The notes beneath the pieces are model-generated. The model was not told the DNA's origin. It worked only from the letters and a program-made list of their open reading frames with translations, and searched no databases. From a virus: a stretch of 39,743 bases of DNA. The first letter of the stretch is position 1. Each line of letters starts with the position of its first letter. Below are positions 35,893-39,743 of the stretch, in pieces. The stretch is from the IMG/VR virus record IMGVR_UViG_3300022858_000173, positions 1-39,743 of that record, one strand, 5' to 3'. A program made the position numbers and the translations under genes.

Positions 35893-36756
35893 TTATTTTT
35901 TATTACTTTTACGCCATTCTGCTTGTCGTTCTTTTAGTCTGTTTTTGACATTCAAACAAGATTTGAAGGCTTTATAATCTTTTACTAAGCTACCCTTTGT
36001 GATCTCTTTTACTTCGAACTCTCCGTCTTCTTTTCCAAATCTGATGATCATCGCGCCGTCAAACTCTGTTCCGGTTTCTTCTTGATATGCTTTGTAATAG
36101 GCTGATACTTGAAAATAATGGCTTTCGTATATTCCGTTGCTTGACTTGTAATCTATCAGATACAGCTTTCCGTTTATCTTGGCCACTGCATCGAGGGTTC
36201 CTACAAATCCGTTTTTTCTTGAGTACACCATGCGCTCTGCCTCTACAAATTCAATGTCATGGTTGTTGTACCATTCTAGGAAGGCGTTGATTCCGTTCAA
36301 AACTTCTTCCGGTGCGTCTTCTGGGATGTCGATGTCTTTACCGCTTGCTTTGGCCAGAGCGAACTGTTCGGCCCAGTCGTGGATTGCGGTTCCAAAATCT
36401 CCAGCCTTTTCTTTCTTGATCGTATGTTGCATGCTTGCGTCAACAAGTATGTTTTCAATCTCTTCCTTTGAAAATGTTTCGCCTTTGGATATTGCATCCC
36501 GGATGTATTGGGTGGTTAGTTTTACTGCCCATGGGATCAAAAATCTACTTTTATCGATCACACCTGTTATTGTTGTGACACCTGTCAATCTCTGTTTTTT
36601 GGGTGTTCCCGCCTTGGTCAAATTATTATGATCTATAAAAGAATATATATGACGCTTGCTTCCGTCATCTTTTAATGATTGATCAAACAAAATTTCAATC
36701 TCACCATTATATAATTTTATCATTTTTTGACCTTCTTTTAATTTTAATTCTGCCAT
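35893..36756 (-). CDS. PD-(D/E)XK exonuclease (RecB/Cas4-like)
   Basis: A 287-residue nuclease of the RecB-like fold used in phage recombination. The core is near residues 178-215: GFVGTLDAVAKINGKLYLID, then YKSSNG, giving the catalytic Asp, Asp and Lys, and HYFQVSAYYKAYQEE with the conserved Gln of motif IV. His residues earlier (AIHDWAEQF) match the first metal-binding motif. I prefer the ATG at 36756, which follows the Sak4 stop by 1 nt; an upstream ATG would overlap. It would make 3' ends for the annealing ATPase encoded immediately before it. Confidence 0.82.
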   Translation of the reverse strand: MAELKLKEGQKMIKLYNGEIEILFDQSLKDDGSKRHIYSFIDHNNLTKAGTPKKQRLTGVTTITGVIDKSRFLIPWAVKLTTQYIRDAISKGETFSKEEIENILVDASMQHTIKKEKAGDFGTAIHDWAEQFALAKASGKDIDIPEDAPEEVLNGINAFLEWYNNHDIEFVEAERMVYSRKNGFVGTLDAVAKINGKLYLIDYKSSNGIYESHYFQVSAYYKAYQEETGTEFDGAMIIRFGKEDGEFEVKEITKGSLVKDYKAFKSCLNVKNRLKERQAEWRKSNKK

Positions 36757-36757
36757 A

Positions 36758-37663
36758 TTATTTCTTTTTAGCCTTTGCCAATTTAGCTTTGACATCCTCT
36801 GGTTTTATCTTTTTATCTACTTTCTGGTCAAACTCCTCCAACAACTCCTCTGTAGTTTGCTCTGTGGCTTGTTTTTTGCCCTTTGTGGCTGTTTTGGTGG
36901 CTTTTGCGGATGTTTTATCGTCTGCCTTTTTATCCTTGCTTAAAACGGCTGTTTTTGACCATTTATAGGTTTCAGTTCCTTGACACGCTTTTACTATCTT
37001 TGAAAAGTCTGGTTCTATGTATTTGCCGAGTTGTCCAGTGCGGTCTTTAGCTGTCATCTTATCGTTACCCGGATCTACTATGATTACTCTCACATCCTCG
37101 CCATCTCGGTTGATTGATGTCATATATCCAACCACGTCAACCATATTGATTAGTTCCTCGCTTATCTTGGTGGCGATCATCGGTCGTTTAACTATTCTTT
37201 GCTCGTCATCTTGTTTTTCATCGATGTGTGCGACTAATATGATATTCTTTCCACTATCTCTCAAAAACTTTACAAAATTACGCATTTTCTTTTTAACATA
37301 TCCCCACCCTGCCATTGTTGGGCTTCCGTCTGGTTGTACTAATTTAGAGTTGCCAAAATCAGCCAACCCATTGATTAGTTTGTCCATTGCCTCGCCGATT
37401 GGATCTACGACTATTGTTTCGTAGTCCCCTGTCTTTATTGTTTCGATTAATTCTAAATCCTCAAAATCTTTCCATGATTTGATTTGTACTGTGTCTACTT
37501 CTATCCCACGAAGTCCAAAATATTTTGCTCCATTCTCGCAGTCTAGTAAAAGTGGTTTAGGTGCTGTAGATGCAAAAGTTGTTTTTCCAATTCCACCGTT
37601 CCCATATATCATAGCGATGATACTTGGTTTTGTTGTTGGATCTCCTGTGTTGACTATTTTCAT
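36758..37663 (-). CDS. Sak4-like RecA-fold recombination ATPase
   Basis: A 301-residue ATPase of the AAA_24/Sak4 type, which promotes single-strand annealing in phage recombination. Walker A is IYGNGGIGKTTF (19-30), followed by LLLDCENGAKY and Walker B YETIVVDPIGEA. A RecA-like NIILVAHIDEKQDD and KISEELINMVDVVGYMTS follow. The C-terminal 60 residues are a low-complexity Lys/Ala/Thr tail that may bind DNA or an SSB. It is the first larger gene behind the promoter at 37.88 kb and is coupled to the exonuclease. Confidence 0.86.
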   Translation of the reverse strand: MKIVNTGDPTTKPSIIAMIYGNGGIGKTTFASTAPKPLLLDCENGAKYFGLRGIEVDTVQIKSWKDFEDLELIETIKTGDYETIVVDPIGEAMDKLINGLADFGNSKLVQPDGSPTMAGWGYVKKKMRNFVKFLRDSGKNIILVAHIDEKQDDEQRIVKRPMIATKISEELINMVDVVGYMTSINRDGEDVRVIIVDPGNDKMTAKDRTGQLGKYIEPDFSKIVKACQGTETYKWSKTAVLSKDKKADDKTSAKATKTATKGKKQATEQTTEELLEEFDQKVDKKIKPEDVKAKLAKAKKK

Positions 37664-37677
37664 AGTTCTAATGATTA

Positions 37678-37773
37678 TTAATTATCACATTCACGATCAT
37701 TGTCATCGTCAATGTCTGTTTTAGCTTGTTCTCTCTCCCATTCACATTGGGCGAGGGCTTGCTCATTGTCCAT
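37678..37773 (-). CDS. 31-residue candidate leader peptide
   Basis: A short frame between the leader hairpin and the Sak4-like gene: MDNEQALAQCEWEREQAKTD, then IDDDNDRECDN. It is acidic and helical. It ends 15 nt before the Sak4 ATG and overlaps a shorter 18-codon frame at its start. No SD is seen. It could be translated as a leader peptide; support is weak. Confidence 0.35.
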   Translation of the reverse strand: MDNEQALAQCEWEREQAKTDIDDDNDRECDN

Positions 37774-37793
37774 AGGCTTTTTTGTTACTATCC

Positions 37794-37830
37794 GCAGGAG
37801 TAGGTTCAGGCGGACCCATACCTACCCTGC
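37794..37830 (-). promoter_or_regulatory. Strong leader hairpin of the recombination transcript
   Basis: GCAGGGTAGGT (37830-37820) pairs with ACCTAC-T-CCTGC (37805-37794): 11 bp with one bulged T and a 14-nt loop. The loop contains TCCGC, which can pair with GCGGA partly inside and just after the 3' arm, so a competing or pseudoknotted form is possible. An A-rich stretch (AACAAAAAAGCC) follows, as in some small riboswitches. No known class was recognised. Confidence 0.6.
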
Positions 37831-37842
37831 TGTTTAGTCTTC

Positions 37843-37863
37843 GATATATGCATATGATATATC
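37843..37863. promoter_or_regulatory. Palindrome at the transcript start (operator candidate)
   Basis: GATATAT, a 7-nt centre, then ATATATC (21 bp overall) lies about 10-30 nt downstream of the expected start of the 37.88 kb promoter. Size and place fit a repressor operator, for which the XRE protein at 31560-31832 is a possible ligand. Confidence 0.45.
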
Positions 37864-37879
37864 TTATGTTTATGATTGG

Positions 37880-37925
37880 ATTATAGCATTTTTCTGCTTG
37901 GTTGTCAAATTGTTGCTGTGGATAA
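37880..37925 (-). promoter_or_regulatory. Perfect sigma70 promoter with upstream TTATCCACA (second copy)
   Basis: TTGACA at 37908-37903, 17-nt spacer, TATAAT at 37885-37880. A perfect DnaA-box-like TTATCCACA lies at 37925-37917, 8 nt upstream of the -35. Spacings and the flanks AAAATAG and ACCAAGCA equal those at 2358-2403. It drives the Sak4, exonuclease and SSB-like genes. Confidence 0.85.
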
Positions 37926-37930
37926 CTATT

Positions 37931-38254
37931 TTATATATTATACACCTCAAAATCAATATATTCATCCCCTTTTTTTACATCGACCTTTTTTATGTGCCAT
38001 AGATAAATATTCTTATCGTTGAACCCATATTTTTTAGAAATAATATCTTGGAACTGCTTAATACAATTATCCCCATCAGCATTTTTACTACTCAAACCAA
38101 ATTCATAATATACTTCTAGCTTTCCCAATGGCACTTTCATTTTTGGCAAAATCCACAATAGTTCTTCCTCATAATTTTTATATTCTGGGGTTTTAAATCT
38201 GCGACCTCTCCACGCATTATTTGCTGATAGTGGTTTAATATTTATTCTTGGCAT
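37931..38254 (-). CDS. rusA: RusA-type Holliday junction resolvase
   Basis: A 107-residue endonuclease that cleaves branched DNA. The family pattern is present: LSANNAWRGRRFKTPEYKNY near the start, then the catalytic stretch KNADGDNCIKQFQDIISKKY with Asp60, Asp62 and Asp70, and GFNDKNI with the fourth acidic residue near 80. It is a little short but complete. It overlaps the HNH gene upstream by 20 nt. It would resolve recombination or replication intermediates before packaging. Confidence 0.85.
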   Translation of the reverse strand: MPRINIKPLSANNAWRGRRFKTPEYKNYEEELLWILPKMKVPLGKLEVYYEFGLSSKNADGDNCIKQFQDIISKKYGFNDKNIYLWHIKKVDVKKGDEYIDFEVYNI

Positions 38255-38477
38255 ATAATTCTTCTTCGGTTAATATTTTAGCATGCGCGTACTCATGACA
38301 TTTTCTACAAACCGGGATCAGGTTTTCCACATCGTCTGTTCCTCCTTGGCTTTTTAATTTTATATGGTGAAGATCTACTGCAACCCCCTCGCACTTCTTT
38401 CCTCTTGCTTTACATAAAATTATATCTTGCTCGCCGATGTTGTGGTGCTTGACGTAATTTTTAATGTATTTTTTCAT
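38235..38477 (-). CDS. Small HNH endonuclease
   Basis: An 80-residue HNH protein. IILCKARGKKCEGVAVDLHH, then IKLKSQGGTDDVENLIPVCR and KCHEYAHAK give the DLHHI...GG.D...NL...C..CH..H core with zinc ligands. AAAGGG is found about 8 nt before the ATG, better than most starts here. It is of the type found beside RusA and packaging genes in many phages. It overlaps the rusA start, so the two are likely co-translated. Confidence 0.82.
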   Translation of the reverse strand: MKKYIKNYVKHHNIGEQDIILCKARGKKCEGVAVDLHHIKLKSQGGTDDVENLIPVCRKCHEYAHAKILTEEELYAKNKY

Positions 38478-38528
38478 GCTATACCCTTTATAGTTAATTA
38501 AATTAAAGTTATTTGTTTAATGGATTAG

Positions 38529-38702
38529 TTATTTAGTCCACTTAATTTTAAGACCACAGTGAGGACAGTATTTAAAGCTAGAAGTAATGTCGCTTTTTTC
38601 GCAATTATTACACCTAAACCAAGTACACCACCATTCGTCTTTCCCCATATCATCTTTTGTTTCACTAACTTCTATGACTTTTTGTAGTTTAGGTTTCTTC
38701 AT
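38529..38702 (-). CDS. 57-residue zinc-ribbon protein
   Basis: A small gene with two Cys pairs: WFRCNNCEKSDITSS and YCPHCGLKIKW, forming one zinc ribbon. The N-terminus (MKKPKLQKVIEVSETKDDMG) and WWCTWFRC segment resemble the zinc-ribbon proteins common in phage replication regions. It fits between the HNH gene and the next zinc-ribbon gene, and no other frame explains the stretch. Function unknown. Confidence 0.68.
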   Translation of the reverse strand: MKKPKLQKVIEVSETKDDMGKDEWWCTWFRCNNCEKSDITSSFKYCPHCGLKIKWTK

Positions 38703-38731
38703 AGTTATTTGTTTATGTAAGTTAAAGTGAC

Positions 38732-38923
38732 TTAATATTTACTTAGTCTTGATAAAAAATCCTCTAGCCCGCAAAATGGACATCTGAATTTATGGCACTT
38801 GCTGTCTTGTTCCCAGTAGGTATATAAACCATCTTCTTTGCACCTAGGACAAATGCAACTTTTGCTGATTACTCTTTTTTTCTTTAGTGTCTTGGATATG
38901 TGCTGTAAATCTTGATTCGTCAT
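38732..38923 (-). CDS. 63-residue zinc-ribbon protein
   Basis: A basic N-terminal half (MTNQDLQHISKTLKKKRVIS) is followed by CICPRCKEDGLYTYW and FRCPFCGLEDFLSRL, one zinc ribbon. It resembles the Cys-pair proteins at 38529-38702 and 15958-16098. The first 80 nt overlap another open frame (38844-39023), so either the start is further in, with a weak start, or both frames are used. It may bind replication or transcription proteins. Confidence 0.58.
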   Translation of the reverse strand: MTNQDLQHISKTLKKKRVISKSCICPRCKEDGLYTYWEQDSKCHKFRCPFCGLEDFLSRLSKY

Positions 38924-39023
38924 AGGCTAAAAATTCAGTTATTGATTGGTAAAATGTATATTTTTTACCGCTCTTTTTATGAATTAAGGTTAGTTTATAA
39001 AATGGCAGTCTATAATATTGCAT
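38844..39023 (-). CDS. 59-residue candidate protein overlapping the zinc-ribbon gene
   Basis: This frame starts at an ATG overlapping the end of the 54-residue gene by 14 nt and fills the 86-nt gap before the zinc-ribbon gene. The product (MQYYRLPFYKLTLIHKKSGK, then YTFYQSITEFLAYDESRF) has a protein-like mix of strand and helix. It overlaps the zinc-ribbon gene by 80 nt in another frame. Either may be the annotated product; I keep both with reduced confidence. Confidence 0.45.
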   Translation of the reverse strand: MQYYRLPFYKLTLIHKKSGKKYTFYQSITEFLAYDESRFTAHIQDTKEKKSNQQKLHLS

Positions 39024-39174
39024 ATTGAAGTATGTTTGCTATTTCAGCACATTCATCTTCTTTCCCATAATATAACAATTCAAAGTCAAGAGGGTTAGAA
39101 AGATATTCGGTGTTATCCTCATCAAATATTCTTATCCATTTTTTACTTGGGCTGTATTCTATAAATCTATTCAT
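39010..39174 (-). CDS. 54-residue small protein following dnaB
   Basis: The ATG at 39174 overlaps the dnaB stop as ATGA. The product, MNRFIEYSPSKKWIRIFDED, then DFELLYYGKEDECAEIANIL, is acidic with strand-helix order. An in-frame ATG 16 codons earlier lies inside dnaB and is unlikely. The translational coupling to dnaB suggests a replication accessory, but I recognise no family. Confidence 0.6.
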   Translation of the reverse strand: MNRFIEYSPSKKWIRIFDEDNTEYLSNPLDFELLYYGKEDECAEIANILQYAIL

Positions 39175-39743
39175 AAGTCGTATGGTATTAATGATACTTG
39201 TCCGCTTTTTAGGTGGAACCACATGTCAATCGTTCCGTCTAGTCCGAACTTATTTTTACTTACTTGTATCTTCATTTCTACCCATTCAGCGTCTGGTTCT
39301 TCTCTGGTCTTATCTCTCTTTAAGACAAGTGCAAAGTCGGCAGAGGCTTCTATCGCTCCCGATCCTTTGTATCCAGCCCCAGCTCCACCACCTTTTTGTG
39401 CTGCGTTGCTTATTTGGGATAGTAGTAGAATAGTTATTTTAAGTTCCTGTGCTAAGTTTGACAATTCCTGTGCTATTCTCGACATCAGTGGAGTTTCGTC
39501 ATAAATCTTTCCGTGGGTTATTTTCTGGATATAATCTACCATTACAACTTTTACGCCTTTTGTATATACATCTTTTCGGATTATCATTTTTATCTTTTCA
39601 AAGTCAAAGTCTGTGTGAATGTCTAGTGCTGTCTGGTTTAAAAATAGCTTACCCTCTTTAATGTTTTCTCTGGTTTGTTCGTCTAATATCCCCTTGATCA
39701 CTTTCATTGATGATAGTCTATGTCTGATACCAATCAGTTTTGC
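39171..39743 (-). CDS. dnaB: DnaB-type replicative helicase, C-terminal 190 residues (continues from position 1)
   Basis: The 3' part of the helicase gene. Joined to 1-735 it reads VSTEMSQTDLTA, then AKLIGIRHRLSS, exactly the 'S.EM....L..R.......' segment after Walker A. Walker B is VKVVMVDYIQKI (Asp near joint residue 315). The RecA-core motifs ITILLLSQIS and GSGAIEASADFALVLKR (sensor and arginine-finger region), then KNKFGLDGTIDMWFHL, complete the ATPase. An ATG at 39707 is internal, not the start. The coding sequence is complement(join(39171..39743, 1..735)) on the circle. Confidence 0.95.
   Translation of the reverse strand, partial: AKLIGIRHRLSSMKVIKGILDEQTRENIKEGKLFLNQTALDIHTDFDFEKIKMIIRKDVYTKGVKVVMVDYIQKITHGKIYDETPLMSRIAQELSNLAQELKITILLLSQISNAAQKGGGAGAGYKGSGAIEASADFALVLKRDKTREEPDAEWVEMKIQVSKNKFGLDGTIDMWFHLKSGQVSLIPYDL

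Noticed and set aside
1-39743. Alternative genetic code (TGA read as an amino acid)
   Set aside because: TGA ends several well-defined genes, including dnaB and the initiator, at ATGA overlaps with the next start.
1-39743. Integrase, transposase, attachment site or CRISPR array
   Set aside because: None was found. The Mu-like features are confined to head and connector genes, and no regular spaced repeats of CRISPR type occur.

Overview
The window is most likely one complete, circularly closed (or circularly permuted and cut open) genome of a tailed dsDNA phage, class Caudoviricetes, siphovirus-like. The strongest evidence is that a DnaB-type helicase gene runs off position 1 and continues in the same frame, with the expected motif order, from position 39743 downward. 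Every supported gene lies on the minus strand, so transcription runs right to left and on across the junction. The DNA is AT-rich, TGA is used as an ordinary stop (many ATGA overlaps), and no integrase, tRNA or CRISPR array was seen. Promoters are sigma70-like (TTGACA/TATAAT, often with an extended -10 TGGTATAAT), but most starts lack a Shine-Dalgarno sequence and sit behind A/T-only leaders. The host cannot be named from sequence. A bacterium that makes little use of SD (for example Patescibacteria, from a metagenome) would fit, but that is inference.

Replication and recombination (2.4 kb down to 0, across the junction, then 39.7 to 30.5 kb): a membrane protein, an HNH nuclease, a DnaD-like initiator (DUF4373), DnaB helicase, small zinc-ribbon proteins, another HNH, RusA resolvase, a Sak4-like RecA-fold ATPase, a PD-(D/E)XK exonuclease, an SSB-like protein with an acidic DVPF tail, an HNH, a NinB-like protein, Cys-hexad repeat proteins, a DUF5662 protein and an XRE regulator. 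Two near-consensus promoters, at 2.36 and 37.88 kb, head this block. Each has a perfect DnaA-box-like TTATCCACA exactly 8 nt upstream of its -35.

Packaging and head (30.3 to 12 kb): AP2/HNH nuclease, TerS, TerL, a portal fused to a MuF-type domain, a Com-like zinc finger, Mu-gpI-like protease/scaffold, cement protein, major capsid protein, several large beta-rich fibre-like proteins, an HNH plus zinc-finger cassette of foreign character, then DUF1320, gpG-like and tail-terminator-like connectors. The head and connector genes are Mu-like, but there is no transposase and no sheath.

Tail and lysis (11.9 to 2.5 kb): tail tube, tail assembly chaperone with a -1 frameshift extension on a run of ten A, a short tape measure, a large tail-tip protein, two distal tail proteins, and a papain-like peptidase fused to a holin-like two-helix membrane tail.

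Non-coding regions hold much of the interest: a perfect three-way junction at 23.88-23.97 kb, a repeated promoter-box-hairpin leader upstream of structural genes, hairpins overlapping promoter and start codon of freestanding HNH genes, an interleaved double-stem leader at 1.9-2.0 kb, and a structured GC-rich island at 30.36-30.47 kb.
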